Assembly (NCBI RefSeq): GCF_001421515.1 | Contig: NZ_LMKM01000014.1 | Coordinates: 1-64,000, forward strand | Length of the DNA stretch: 64,000 bases | Reading direction: 5' to 3' | Origin: Pedobacter sp. Leaf216 | GTDB lineage: Bacteria; Bacteroidota; Bacteroidia; Sphingobacteriales; Sphingobacteriaceae | Shown: one piece after another, positions 44,263 to 53,737 of the stretch | Layout: each line of letters starts with the position of its first letter | How positions within the stretch are numbered: position 1 is the stretch's first letter | Translations under genes and position numbers: made by a program | The notes under the pieces: generated by a model | Database searches by the model: none | What the model saw: only the letters and a program-made list of their open reading frames with translations | What the model was told of the DNA's origin: nothing

Positions 44263-44643
44263 TCAGTTCGATATCGGGAGATTGTTGATGCGTACAAGTG
44301 TTTCGATAGTGCTGGCGAAACGTTTCATAGATATTGGTTTGCCAAGATAACATTCGAAGCTAGAATCGAGCATTCTAACCTCATGCTCTAAGTTTGATGA
44401 AGCATAAATCACAAAACGGGCCTTATCCCTTAAATGTTTTGATAATTCGGTACCTGCCATTCCATCCATATCAATATCTAAAAAAAGAAAATCGATCATT
44501 TCTCCTTTCCCTATTGTATTTAAAGCATCTAGCGGGTTATTAAATATACTGGTAACCTTTAAAAAGTCGATCTCTTTGATATAATCGTTCAAAGCCTCAA
44601 TTGCATGCTGCTCATCATCAACTATAGAACAGTTGTAATACAT
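44263..44643 (-). CDS. single-domain response regulator receiver
   Basis: A 126-residue receiver domain without output: CSIVDDEQ acidic pair, phosphoacceptor Asp56 in FLFLDIDMDGM, ASSN switch residue and CYLGKP lysine. The sequence resembles the receiver half of LytTR regulators (DIDMDGMAGTELSKHLR), and the downstream gene may supply the missing effector. It may be controlled by the kinase at 42634 or an unlinked kinase. Confidence 0.9.
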   Translation of the reverse strand: MYYNCSIVDDEQHAIEALNDYIKEIDFLKVTSIFNNPLDALNTIGKGEMIDFLFLDIDMDGMAGTELSKHLRDKARFVIYASSNLEHEVRMLDSSFECYLGKPISMKRFASTIETLVRINNLPISN

Positions 44644-44839
44644 ATTTGTAAATTAAAATAGACTCTGCAAATCTTGCTAAAATCTATATCAATTACAATA
44701 GCTATGAAAAGAAAAGGTAATATTACGGTAATGGATGTCTTATTAAACCCAATAAAGTATTTGTGCAGATTTACTTTAGGTATTTATACTTAAAATTTAC
44801 TTTAAAAAGGTTGCATTTATGGTGGATTTGATTTAAGTA

Positions 44840-45241
44840 TTAAAATCCACTAACAGATCCTTCAGTTAAACCTATAAATTCTAGTATTGCAGGTAATAGC
44901 ATTCCCAATTTAGCCTTACTAAAAAGTTTTTTCAGTTTAAATGTAACCACCGTACCAAACAGGAAAGAAATTAATTGTAAAATGCCAACCATTGCGGCTA
45001 ACAGTTCATTGAGGGAAATTCTGTTTTTATGGGTGTTTAAGCCTTCGGCAATGTGTTCAATAAAGGGAAAAAGATTTTTATCTGTGGTGAAATATCCTGT
45101 TGGGGCTTCGCTATCTTCTATCATGGTGCCGCTAAACACATCATCAATGTTGATAGAATATGCTCCACCAGAGCTTGTAACATCTATAATTGAAATTTGA
45201 TCGTTTTTTTTATTGTGGATTTCGAATGTAAAACTACTCAT
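44840..45241 (-). CDS. hypothetical protein with C-terminal hydrophobic segments
   Basis: A 133-residue protein not recognised as any family. The first 70 residues look like an exposed beta domain (FTFEIHNKKNDQISIIDVTSSGGAYSINID). The last 60 hold two hydrophobic stretches (LLAAMVGILQLISFLFGTVVTF and GMLLPAILEFIGL) split by a basic loop (KLKKLFSKAK). It lacks an export signal, so it may insert by its tail. It stands alone in an AT-rich region. Confidence 0.6.
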   Translation of the reverse strand: MSSFTFEIHNKKNDQISIIDVTSSGGAYSINIDDVFSGTMIEDSEAPTGYFTTDKNLFPFIEHIAEGLNTHKNRISLNELLAAMVGILQLISFLFGTVVTFKLKKLFSKAKLGMLLPAILEFIGLTEGSVSGF

Positions 45242-45925
45242 AGCATCGGGATCATATAAACGGTTTGAAATACAGGTACAAATAAAGTTATCCGCGTGAT
45301 GTATTGCAGTTTATAAAAAACAGCTATTAGCGCTTGAATACGATAAACATTGTTTGTTCGCATTTTTGGTAATTAGGACGGGATAATAGACTTTATCAGG
45401 TTGACCTGATTGATGACAAAAATAGTTATTCTATTGGATTTGCGGAAATATTATCATTTTCGAAAACTTTAGCTAAAAAATTAGAATTTCAGAAAAAAGT
45501 ACATTTTTTATTGGTTTACAGCTTCAGGAATTCATTCAAATTCAATATTTAAAATAAAAAAGAAGCATTTTAACGGTAAAGTGATTTTTAATGAATTATT
45601 ATCGTAATTAAAGCACAGGGGATCCAAGCAAATTTAAAGTAACAATTTTGTTATAAACCGATTGATTTTTAATTTTTCACAAAATGCAGGGCTAAAAGTG
45701 AATATAATTAAGCCAAAAAATAGCACAGAAACTTGGTTATAAAGATTACTTATAATACCAACCATTTTAAACTGGTGTATATAAGTCATTCTAATTCAAT
45801 ACAATGCTGTTCATCCCGTTCAGCTGAAAATAATTTAAACTTCTTTAAAGGAATACTGTTCCCTAATAAGATCTACATTAATCGTTGCTAAAATTGTCCA
45901 ATAGTTATCAACCTTAATCCTATTT
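45242..45925. promoter_or_regulatory. 684-base gap with an inverted repeat at 45395-45410
   Basis: No gene seen. ATCAGGT-tg-ACCTGAT (45395-45410) has perfect seven-base arms. It could be a protein-binding site or a small hairpin; its target is unclear because it lies 150 bases before the minus-strand gene start and 515 bases before the plus-strand one. The rest is AT-rich. Confidence 0.4.
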
Positions 45926-46612
45926 ATGATGTACTTAGCTCGCTATTTGTTGATTTTGTTTTTATTTCTGATCAGTCGAAATTTAAACGCACAAATAAAT
46001 TCATCAGCGCCCTCGCTTCTAAACCAAAAATCTGTTCAGCTTAATGTGGGTACGCAAGGTATAGGTGCCGAGTTTGCTTATGGTATTTTACCTGAACTTT
46101 CCCTCCGTGGTGGATTTAATTTCATTCCTTTTAAAGCAAACGACGTTTTTAAAGTTTCGGGATTCAATTCTACTTCTAATTTATCTGCCGATTTCTATAA
46201 TGTGCATGAACTAGCAGATTATGTTCCCATTAAGAAAGCAACCTGGTTTAGATTGGTCGGTGGTTTTGGTTATTTCTTTAAAGCAAAAGGCGACCTTCGG
46301 ATAATCCCTTCTGATGATTACAAATACGGTGATCTGGTACTTACGGACGATCAGATTGGTTACGTTGATTTAAATGTGAACTGGAAAGGGATTGCCCCCT
46401 ACCTTGGGGTAGCGTTTGCACACACTTTCCCGCAGAATAGGTTTAATGTTAATTTCGATCTGGGCACATACTACCTCAGTAAACCTAAAGCCGATATTAC
46501 AGGTACAGGCTTGCTGGAAGGTAATTCATCTCAAACTCCGCAGTTTCAATCAAATATTAAAGATTACCGGTCGCTGCCCATCGTTCAGGTCAATTTCAGT
46601 TATAAACTATAA
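45926..46612 (+). CDS. outer-membrane beta-barrel protein, unknown function
   Basis: A 228-residue protein with a signal peptide (MMYLARYLLILFLFLISRNLNAQ). The rest alternates polar/hydrophobic strands with aromatic ends (VQLNVGTQGIGAEFAYGIL, LSLRGGFNFIPFKA, WFRLVGGFGYFFKA, PYLGVAFAHTF, FNVNFDLGTYYL) and ends VQVNFSYKL, a typical beta-barrel C-terminus with an aromatic near the end. Likely eight to ten strands. It is in one operon with the lipoprotein that starts directly after its stop. Confidence 0.8.
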   Translation: MMYLARYLLILFLFLISRNLNAQINSSAPSLLNQKSVQLNVGTQGIGAEFAYGILPELSLRGGFNFIPFKANDVFKVSGFNSTSNLSADFYNVHELADYVPIKKATWFRLVGGFGYFFKAKGDLRIIPSDDYKYGDLVLTDDQIGYVDLNVNWKGIAPYLGVAFAHTFPQNRFNVNFDLGTYYLSKPKADITGTGLLEGNSSQTPQFQSNIKDYRSLPIVQVNFSYKL

Positions 46613-47356
46613 ATGCTATGGATTATGTTTACAATCAAAAAACTGCAAATGGGGTTAATTATGTTAACATTAGCTGCCTGCACAAAGCCTACAGAAAACA
46701 TTAAAATAGTTGTCGATACTGACGTAATAAAATATACCGCATTGATAAATGTCACCGATGGAGAAAATGGCAATCCTGCTCCTGCCAACGCTACAATCAC
46801 ACTTTCGGGTGCTGCTGCGCAAGACATTTACGAACTTTCGGGTAATAAAGAAATTAAACTCAGCTCGGGAATCGTAACTATTGGCCTTCGACCTACCATT
46901 GCCCCTACGGCCGATCAACCCATTAATGTTAACGTAGAAATTAATGCGCCAGGTTATAATAAAGAAGCGCGGCAGGTTATTTTTAAAGCAGAGAACAAAC
47001 AGCAGGTGGTAAATATTCAGCTTACAAAAATTGGCTCAACCACGCCTCCAATTGTAACGCCACCGCCACCAGTGTATAATAATGTAGCACTCACTTTCAC
47101 CGGCAGATGCCCAAACCGTACAGATTTGGAAATTAGACCGAGTGTTTATGTATACTTTAAAAAATCGGGGAGCAATGCTGCTTTTCAATACCTGGGCTAT
47201 ATGGATAAAGGAAAAATTAGCACAAATTTACTTGAACAGAACGGAACATATGAATTTCAGATTGTATATGGTGCCGAAACTTATAGGGTAACGCAAAAGA
47301 TAGACCAGACAAATTATAATTTAACAATTGATATGCCTGCAGCCTGCAACTTTTAA
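46613..47356 (+). CDS. lipoprotein with Pro-rich linker, unknown function
   Basis: A 247-residue lipoprotein, lipobox LTLAAC then TKPTENIK. Start at 46613 or, less likely, Met5 at 46625. One beta-sandwich domain (about 30-140, FTALINVTDGENGNPAP-like) is joined by a short PPIVTPPPP linker to a second domain (about 155-247, ALTFTGRCPNRTDLEIRPSVYVYF...ETYRVTQKI) with two Cys that could form a disulfide. It follows the beta-barrel gene with no gap, so the two may work together at the outer membrane. Not recognised as a named family. Confidence 0.7.
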   Translation: MLWIMFTIKKLQMGLIMLTLAACTKPTENIKIVVDTDVIKYTALINVTDGENGNPAPANATITLSGAAAQDIYELSGNKEIKLSSGIVTIGLRPTIAPTADQPINVNVEINAPGYNKEARQVIFKAENKQQVVNIQLTKIGSTTPPIVTPPPPVYNNVALTFTGRCPNRTDLEIRPSVYVYFKKSGSNAAFQYLGYMDKGKISTNLLEQNGTYEFQIVYGAETYRVTQKIDQTNYNLTIDMPAACNF

Positions 47357-47382
47357 TAAATTAAATTGAAACTGCAAAAAAA

Positions 47383-47411
47383 AGCCGTTCAGATTCGAAA
47401 TCTGAACGGCT
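47383..47411. terminator. bidirectional intrinsic terminator
   Basis: A 13-base perfect stem (agccgttcagatt/aatctgaacggct) around a three-base loop, with A run before and T-rich run after, lies between convergent genes and should end both transcripts. Confidence 0.9.
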
Positions 47412-47431
47412 CTTTATTTATATCCTCAATC

Positions 47432-47893
47432 TTACAATGCAGCATGTGCATCTCTCAATGCTTTAATTGCATCATGACTGGCATTAATTCCTTCTTGTTG
47501 TTTCAACAATACAGTTCTGATTGCTTCGCCAAGCTCATTCTCCTGAAGTGCATCACGGTAGGCTTTTTTAATGGCATCTTCACCACGTTCACATTCAGCT
47601 AAAATACTGTGTCTGTCGTCGCCACCAAAGCTTGCCTTAATATCGATCCATGCACGGTGTAAGCTGCCTAAGATGGTGTTGCCTGTATCAGGGTTTTCAC
47701 CGTTTCGTCCTACCAAACCGGCAAGTTCGGTTACATTAGCCCTACTATCAGATGAAAACTTATCAAAAGTTGCTTTTAAATCAATATTTACATCTTTTAA
47801 ATCTGCACTTGCTTTATCAAAGCCATCTGCTCTATCATTGTTAATTTGAATCAGGTCGTTAAGTACCTCTACTGTTTTTTCTTGATTTTCCAT
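47432..47893 (-). CDS. PA2169-family (DUF2383) four-helix-bundle protein
   Basis: A 153-residue soluble helical protein; KTVEVLNDLIQINNDRADGFDKA, FSSDSRANVTELAGLVGR and HSILAECERGEDAIKKAYRDAL are typical of the DUF2383 ferritin-like bundle. Members are often induced in stationary phase or by general stress; the biochemical role is unknown. It is free-standing with its own terminator. Confidence 0.88.
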   Translation of the reverse strand: MENQEKTVEVLNDLIQINNDRADGFDKASADLKDVNIDLKATFDKFSSDSRANVTELAGLVGRNGENPDTGNTILGSLHRAWIDIKASFGGDDRHSILAECERGEDAIKKAYRDALQENELGEAIRTVLLKQQEGINASHDAIKALRDAHAAL

Positions 47894-48377
47894 AATATAT
47901 ATTGTAGATAATTTAAAGTAACAACAGCAAATTGAACAGATAGTTTAAGTTATTTTACAACCAAATTTATTTTAAATTATTGAATGGAAATTCGCGGAGA
48001 CATCGCAAAAAAAACGTGTAAAAAGAGAAAGCCCCATATTACTATGAGGCTATATAATTATGTTTTATAAGCATCCACCGATAAAACTAACCAAACAAAC
48101 TACATACTAAACGCAACTGGTTTTAAATTGTTTTAAAAAATCATACAAAATTTTTTATTTATTATAATGGCAGCTTTCCAAGGATAATGATTCAAACGAG
48201 AACAGAAATCGGCGAGGTTGTAAGAAATATATAAGGCGCGCAAAAACTATAAATAATTAATTATCAATTATTTACATAAATTAACAACAACTTTTGTGTA
48301 AAACACCGTGTTTGTTGATAAATCATTTAAAACATTTGCCTGTGTTATCAGATTGTATAGAGCATTAAACTATCAAT
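47894..48377. other. 484-base gap without recognisable gene
   Basis: AT-rich DNA that separates the divergent small genes. No ORF with coding character and no clear conserved RNA element was seen; it presumably holds the two promoters. Confidence 0.4.
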
Positions 48378-48608
48378 ATGAAAAACACGAATACTCAAAT
48401 TAGTACAGACTTAGAAAAGTTTATCGAAAAATTCGAGCCTAATAAATTTAAGTTATTGGCGCGCGGAATTGAAATAAGAGGCAATAATGATGTACACCGC
48501 AGTATCACTTTTGCTAAAGAACTGATTGAACGTATGAAATTAAAGTTAACGGTTCATCATTCTGCAGAAATGGCCATGTATGGCGGTTTTGAAGTGGTAA
48601 ACAGCTAA
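48378..48608 (+). CDS. small hypothetical protein, 76 residues
   Basis: A soluble charged protein (KFIEKFEPNKFKLLARGIEIRGNNDVHRSITFAKELIERMKLKLTVHH) ending MAMYGGFEVVNS. No known motif. It has its own start region and is followed by a strong hairpin (48661-48700). Expressed as a single gene. Confidence 0.65.
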   Translation: MKNTNTQISTDLEKFIEKFEPNKFKLLARGIEIRGNNDVHRSITFAKELIERMKLKLTVHHSAEMAMYGGFEVVNS

Positions 48609-48660
48609 ACAAGATTTTTTTACCAGAAGTTGAACATCTGGATTTATTAATTTGATTTTC

Positions 48661-48700
48661 ATATCCACTGGATAACAATTTAATGTTATTCAGTGGATAT
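48661..48700. terminator. hairpin between convergent genes
   Basis: A 16-base stem (atatccactggataac/gttattcagtggatat, one G-U pair) around aatttaat. No T run, but position between convergent genes favours a terminator for both. Confidence 0.65.
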
Positions 48701-48750
48701 AGAATAATGTTTAACCTGTCGAGTTATTTTCGGGGCAATTAAACAACCAA

Positions 48751-49437
48751 CTATTCGCCATTTGCATCACCACTCAGTAAACTGCTCATGTAATCAAAAA
48801 ATGGCCTCATATCTTTAAATCCCTTTCCCATTTGATGCACAAAATCATCTTTTGATACCGTTTCGTCATCAAATCTTTTAATCAGTAGAAATTGCTTAAA
48901 GCGTAAAAGATCGATAGCTGGATGTTCGGCTTCGAAACCTTTTGGTGTTGTTTTTAATTGCTCACCTCCTAAATTGCCGAAGGCATCCATAAAGCTTTTA
49001 CTATTTAAAATATCGCGCAGCGGCTGATCATCAAAAGCAATGTCATCCCTTATTAACTTTAAATCAGCCGGAGATGGCCCCCAGAATCCGCCACCAATAA
49101 AACTGTTTCCTTTTTCAATATGGAAGTAATAGCCTCCACGCCTACTTTTACCTGCACGTTTAAAACTTCCGCTCCAATGTGTTTTGTAAGGTGTTTTATC
49201 TGAAGAAAATCTGGTATCGCGGTAAATGCGGTACAAACTCTTTTTGCCCGAAGGCGTTTCAATTACATCGTGCAGATTGAGTGCTGCTAGTAATCCTGAA
49301 GCAAAATTTTCGATGTGGGCCTGTTCTGCCTGATATTCGGATTTATGTGCATTAAACCAATCGCGGTTATTGTTACTTTTCAGTTTCTCCAAAAAACCGA
49401 TACATGAGGGATATATTTTTATAGGCGTTGCAGGCAT
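48751..49437 (-). CDS. DUF2461 domain-containing protein (TIGR02453 family)
   Basis: A 228-residue soluble protein with the DUF2461 signature FLEKLKSNNNRDWFNAHKSEY at the N-terminus, followed by SLYRIYRDTRFSSDKTPYKTHW and GGYYFHIEKGNSFIGGGFW. The family is conserved across bacteria and yeast; its role is not established. Length matches. It stands alone. Confidence 0.92.
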   Translation of the reverse strand: MPATPIKIYPSCIGFLEKLKSNNNRDWFNAHKSEYQAEQAHIENFASGLLAALNLHDVIETPSGKKSLYRIYRDTRFSSDKTPYKTHWSGSFKRAGKSRRGGYYFHIEKGNSFIGGGFWGPSPADLKLIRDDIAFDDQPLRDILNSKSFMDAFGNLGGEQLKTTPKGFEAEHPAIDLLRFKQFLLIKRFDDETVSKDDFVHQMGKGFKDMRPFFDYMSSLLSGDANGE

Positions 49438-49581
49438 TGATTTTTTGTTGAATTTACAAAATATTTAATTTCAAAGATAAGGTTTTCCATTCCTCAATTA
49501 TTCACATTCAATTATTCAAAATCAATAATTTTTCCCTCGTATAAATACCCTATTTAAGCTTATCTGATAAAAAAACCAGTT

Positions 49582-49683
49582 ATGGGTAAACCAAATTTAA
49601 CTTGTTTTGTTGCTCCTTCAAGTGATCATATTGGAGTTAAAGTATATTACACAATAGATCTGGCATACCAAATTGATAGTTAA
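49582..49683 (+). CDS. possible 33-residue ORF before a sigma gene
   Basis: ATG at 49582 opens a 33-codon frame ending 21 bases before the sigma-factor start. The product (MGKPNLTCFVAPSSDHIGVK...) has normal composition but no known motif. It could be a leader or an unrelated micro-protein, or chance. Confidence 0.25.
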   Translation: MGKPNLTCFVAPSSDHIGVKVYYTIDLAYQIDS

Positions 49684-49704
49684 GATCTTAAACATTAAAA
49701 AACA

Positions 49705-50223
49705 ATGAATCAAAATGAATTCAGCTTAGCGGCAAATTCTCATGCAACAGCACTTCATTCGCATGCCATGCAGTTTACAAAAGATCCCGACGAGGCTAAA
49801 GATCTGGTACAGGATACGTTGCTAAAAGGCATCCGTTTCTGTCATAATTTCGATCAGGGTACAAATATTAAAGGCTGGCTTTATGTAATTATGCGCAATA
49901 CTTTTATCAATAACTACCGTTCGAACAAAAAACGCAGTGAAACGGTTACTACGGAGGAAGAAATTTCCAGTGCACATTTGCTAAAAAGTTCCACCCGGAA
50001 TGCTGCCGAATCCGGTTTTGTGATCAACGATATTCAACGGGCACTTAATAGCGTAGTACCCGCGCTTAGTATTCCATTTCAAAGGTATTTTGAAGGCTAT
50101 AAATACCATGAAATTGCCGAAGAACTTGATTTGCCGTTGGGGACAGTAAAAACACGCATTCACCAGGCCCGACTGGAACTTAAGAAATATTTGAAAAATT
50201 ACCGTGGAAACTATCAGCTTTAA
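49705..50223 (+). CDS. sigma-70 family (ECF) RNA polymerase sigma factor
   Basis: A 172-residue sigma factor. Region 2: HAMQFTKDPDEAKDLVQDTLLKGI and NIKGWLYVIMRNTFINNYRSNKKR. Region 4: FQRYFEGYKYHEIAEELDLPLGTVKTRIHQARLELKKYL. No anti-sigma gene is adjacent, unlike the FecR-linked sigma at 40106. The type is common in Bacteroidota and may respond to stress signals. A terminator follows. Confidence 0.92.
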   Translation: MNQNEFSLAANSHATALHSHAMQFTKDPDEAKDLVQDTLLKGIRFCHNFDQGTNIKGWLYVIMRNTFINNYRSNKKRSETVTTEEEISSAHLLKSSTRNAAESGFVINDIQRALNSVVPALSIPFQRYFEGYKYHEIAEELDLPLGTVKTRIHQARLELKKYLKNYRGNYQL

Positions 50224-50225
50224 GC

Positions 50226-50267
50226 AAACGGGTTAGTTCTTAAAATTATCCATTACAACCCGTTTTT
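50226..50267 (+). terminator. intrinsic terminator after the sigma gene
   Basis: aaacgggtt and aacccgttttt form the stem, with a 22-base loop, and a T run follows directly after the sigma stop. Confidence 0.7.
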
Positions 50268-50491
50268 GCATTTATAGATTTTACATTTCTAAAAAGCTTA
50301 ACAAATAGCCTGCATTAATCAATGTGGGCTATTTAAGTAATCAACAAGAGCATGGATATTACTCTCGCAAGAATTTTGCCCTCCAATTCAGCTTAAAAGA
50401 TGGATATTGCAATTCAAGTATTATACCTTAGTTAATAATTCATTCATTTTCAATCGAAAATCATATTTTTAGTGTTCTAAACACTCCTGTT

Positions 50492-52954
50492 ATGATGAAA
50501 AACTGGTTGAGCAATAATTCTATACATTTCCTTATTGTATTTTTACTTTTTGTTGTTTGCTTTCTCTTTTTTAGTCCATCTTTTATGGGTAAAACATTAG
50601 GACAAAATGATGTAACCCGGGCACAATCTACCCAAACCGAAATTAACCACTACAAAGAAAAAGGAGAAACCATTTTATGGACGAATCAAATCCATGCGGG
50701 TATGCCCACCTTTCAGATATGGGCACCCTACCCGGCAAATATTACAACTTGGATTGTTAAAGTAATTAGCTATGCCATGCCTGCCCCGACGGGAATTTTT
50801 ATGGTATTGCTGCTCGGCACCTACTTGCTTTTCTGTGTGCTAAAAGTCAATCCATGGCTATCTTTCGCCGGAGCGCTTGCATTTGGCTTTTCATCTTACA
50901 ACATTATACTTATCGGTGCCGGCCACTCCAGCCAAATCTTCGCCATCGCATTTTTTGCCCCCGTTTTAGCAGGGGTTCTTCTAATTTTTAAACGATCATA
51001 CTTTAAGGGTGCAATTTTATTGAGCACCTTTCTCGCTATGGAAATTAGGGCAAACCATATCCAAATGACTTATTATCTAATGATGGCAATATTGCTGTTC
51101 GTATTGGTTGAATGTTATAAAGCTTTTATTGATAAATCGATTCCATTATTCCTAAAATCAGTGGGATTTTCAGCCGCGGCTACCCTGTTGGCCATATTGG
51201 TAAATACATCTTCTTTATGGAGCACTTATGAGTATGGAAAAGAAACCATCAGGGGTACTTCGGAGCTGAGTAGTACAAGCACTAAAAAAACAACCGGATT
51301 GCCCAGAGATTATGCATATGAATGGAGCCAGGGTATTGGCGAATGCATTACTTTCTTAATTCCAAATGCGTATGGCGGAAGTTCCCGACCGAATACAAAT
51401 CCGGAGTCTAACCTTATTAAATCACTCAGAACCTTAGGAGCTGATGAAAATCAGGCATTAGGCATTGCCCAAAGTATGCCGGCACTTTATTGGGGCGAAA
51501 AACCTTTTACTGAAGGCTCTTTTTATTTTGGTGCAATCATTGTTTTCTTCTTTGTACTAGGCCTTTTCATTGTTAAATCCAGTATTAAATGGTGGCTGTT
51601 ATCAGTTGTTATTTTTACCATGCTACTTTCTTTTGGCAAAAATTGGCCATTTTTATCCGATCTGTTTTTTTACCATATACCTTTATATAACAAATTCAGG
51701 GCGGTAGAATCTATCCTTGCTGTGGCTGGCCTATGTTTCCCGATGCTGGCGATATTAAGCCTGCAAGAAGTAATGAATACCAGCGATAAAAAAATATTGC
51801 TAAAGAAAATATTTCCGGCTTTATACATAACAGCTGGTTTTACATTATTGATTGCCCTAGTGCCTACCCTCTTTTTATCATTTAAGAGTGCCAACCATAA
51901 TGAAATGCTTAATCAGATTGCTACAGCATTTAAAATTGGGGCACCCGAAGCCAATACAATCGGAAATGCACTAGTTGAAGACCGTAAATGGCTAGCACAA
52001 AGCGATGCCATTAGATCATTGGCTTACATTATAGGGGCCTTTGCATTGCTGTGGTTATACCTTAAAGATAAAATAAACCCGGTATTTTTTCCAATTGCTA
52101 TAGCATTGATTATGTTAACGGACCTTTACACGGTTGATAAGCGGTACGTAAATAAAGAAAGTTTTGTGGTAAAATCCATTACCAATACCCCTGAGCCTAG
52201 AACTGTTGATTTAGAAATATGGAAAGATAGCGACTTGAATTATAAGGTTATCGATTTAACCAAAGACATTTTAAGTGATGCAACCACACCGTATTTTCAC
52301 AAATCGATAGGTGGTTATTCTGCAGCAAGGCTAAAAAAATTCAACGAAATTGTAGAAATACAATTTAAAAAAGGTGTTAATCTTAATATTCTGGGCATGT
52401 TGAATACCAAGTATATAATTACAGCCGATTCTGCACAACAGCTTAAGGTAATGGCCAATCCAAAAGCCTGCGGCAACGCCTGGTTTGTGAACCATATTAC
52501 TTTTGTAAAAAACGCTGATGCAGAAATGGATGCACTAAGTACGCTAGTGCCACAAACAGATGTAATTATCAATGAAAAATACAAAAGCCTCATCACCCAG
52601 GAAACCCCTAACAATGAGCTGCCTGCCGGACAGATTAAGATGACCAGTTATTCGCCTGATACACTTGTTTATGAAAGCACTGCACCAAAGGCCAATACCG
52701 CTGTTTTTTCGGAAGTATACTATAATAAAGGTTGGAAAATGTTTATAGATGGTGTTGAAAAGCCTTATTTTAGCGTAAACTATATTTTAAGAGGTGCACA
52801 AATTGCTGCCGGAAAGCATAAAATCGAATTTATTTTCCATCCAAACGCTTATTATGTTGGAGAAAAAATCTCATTCGCAGCATCTTTTATACTTGTGTTG
52901 TTAATTGGCACCGGAATTTATCTAAACTTCAAAAAGCGATCAACATTGAGTTAA
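50492..52954 (+). CDS. YfhO-family polytopic membrane protein
   Basis: An 820-residue protein with about 12-13 transmembrane helices, starting IHFLIVFLLFVVCFLFF, then the first extracytoplasmic loop with GQNDVTRAQSTQTEIN and PTFQIWAPYPANI. The C-terminal soluble part (NAWFVNHITFVKNADAEMDALS, FSEVYYNKGWKMFIDG) is typical of YfhO/GT-C-like proteins. In Gram-positive bacteria YfhO acts in glycosylation of cell-wall polymers; in Bacteroidota the function is not settled. A single gene, ending 14 bases from the convergent gene. Confidence 0.88.
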   Translation: MMKNWLSNNSIHFLIVFLLFVVCFLFFSPSFMGKTLGQNDVTRAQSTQTEINHYKEKGETILWTNQIHAGMPTFQIWAPYPANITTWIVKVISYAMPAPTGIFMVLLLGTYLLFCVLKVNPWLSFAGALAFGFSSYNIILIGAGHSSQIFAIAFFAPVLAGVLLIFKRSYFKGAILLSTFLAMEIRANHIQMTYYLMMAILLFVLVECYKAFIDKSIPLFLKSVGFSAAATLLAILVNTSSLWSTYEYGKETIRGTSELSSTSTKKTTGLPRDYAYEWSQGIGECITFLIPNAYGGSSRPNTNPESNLIKSLRTLGADENQALGIAQSMPALYWGEKPFTEGSFYFGAIIVFFFVLGLFIVKSSIKWWLLSVVIFTMLLSFGKNWPFLSDLFFYHIPLYNKFRAVESILAVAGLCFPMLAILSLQEVMNTSDKKILLKKIFPALYITAGFTLLIALVPTLFLSFKSANHNEMLNQIATAFKIGAPEANTIGNALVEDRKWLAQSDAIRSLAYIIGAFALLWLYLKDKINPVFFPIAIALIMLTDLYTVDKRYVNKESFVVKSITNTPEPRTVDLEIWKDSDLNYKVIDLTKDILSDATTPYFHKSIGGYSAARLKKFNEIVEIQFKKGVNLNILGMLNTKYIITADSAQQLKVMANPKACGNAWFVNHITFVKNADAEMDALSTLVPQTDVIINEKYKSLITQETPNNELPAGQIKMTSYSPDTLVYESTAPKANTAVFSEVYYNKGWKMFIDGVEKPYFSVNYILRGAQIAAGKHKIEFIFHPNAYYVGEKISFAASFILVLLIGTGIYLNFKKRSTLS

Positions 52955-52968
52955 ATCATTGCAACCCA

Positions 52969-53733
52969 TTAAAGTAAAGGATTGCCCATCAATGCATTAT
53001 AAAACAAAAATGATATCAAAAAAAAGTAAATCACCGAAAACAGCACAGCTGATCGGGCTGTTTTAACTTTTGTTAACCAAACAAACAGCGGAACAACCTG
53101 TAAAGCATGCAGTCCCATAAAATGGGCAATGCGTAAATCGCCGGCAACCTTACTCCAGTTGAGCAGTGGTATCCCCACTCCTCCATCTGCTGCCCCAACG
53201 GTATGAGCCAAGCGGGAAGCCATAATACCACCTTCCATAGCGAAAACGGCAGTCATGATTATGCCTAAACGGATGCTCCACAGTAAAGCCGGATTTATGG
53301 CAACAGCCTTTACTTTAAAAAACGTTAAGCCAATTAATAAGGCGAAAAGCGTTTGCGAAACAATTACAATACCCATGGTACCAAACACTAGAGCATTGTA
53401 AGTACTTGTAATGTTGTAATGAGATAACTCTCCTCTTGCAGCCTGGGTAGCAATGGCAATCATTTCGAAACACATGGCAAACACTGTAAAGTTAGCGAAG
53501 TATTTTTTTAACCGTTCAAAAGGAAAATATTGTAAAAAGAGTGGCCAGGTTAGGCAATATATGGCGATAGAAATTGCAAATTTAATGGGTTTAATCCAGA
53601 GATTGATGCCCATTAACTGCCTGTGATCAAATAAGGCAATAAGCAACATCAGCAGAAATAAAATTAAATGACCTAAACCGCAATAATATAAAGCAGGACT
53701 ACCAATCTTGATCCGCGTGAAAAGATTTTTCAT
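52969..53733 (-). CDS. uncharacterised polytopic membrane protein
   Basis: About 254 residues with seven hydrophobic segments from the start at 53733 (MKNLFTRIKIGSPALYYCGLG); an in-frame upstream extension to 53844 is less likely because it overlaps the ABA4-like gene. Visible features: QLMGINLWIKPIKFAISIAIY, MCFEMIAIATQAARGELSHYN, and HFMGLHALQVVPLFVWL, which keeps several His that could bind a cofactor. Four bases separate it from the ABA4-like gene, so they form one operon. Function unknown. Confidence 0.75.
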   Translation of the reverse strand: MKNLFTRIKIGSPALYYCGLGHLILFLLMLLIALFDHRQLMGINLWIKPIKFAISIAIYCLTWPLFLQYFPFERLKKYFANFTVFAMCFEMIAIATQAARGELSHYNITSTYNALVFGTMGIVIVSQTLFALLIGLTFFKVKAVAINPALLWSIRLGIIMTAVFAMEGGIMASRLAHTVGAADGGVGIPLLNWSKVAGDLRIAHFMGLHALQVVPLFVWLTKVKTARSAVLFSVIYFFLISFLFYNALMGNPLL

Positions 53734-53737
53734 GTTA

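Noticed and set aside
45395..45410. ATCAGGT/ACCTGAT inverted repeat considered as part of a TPP riboswitch
   Set aside because: The CTGAGA core and other conserved TPP elements are absent, so only a protein site or simple hairpin remains.
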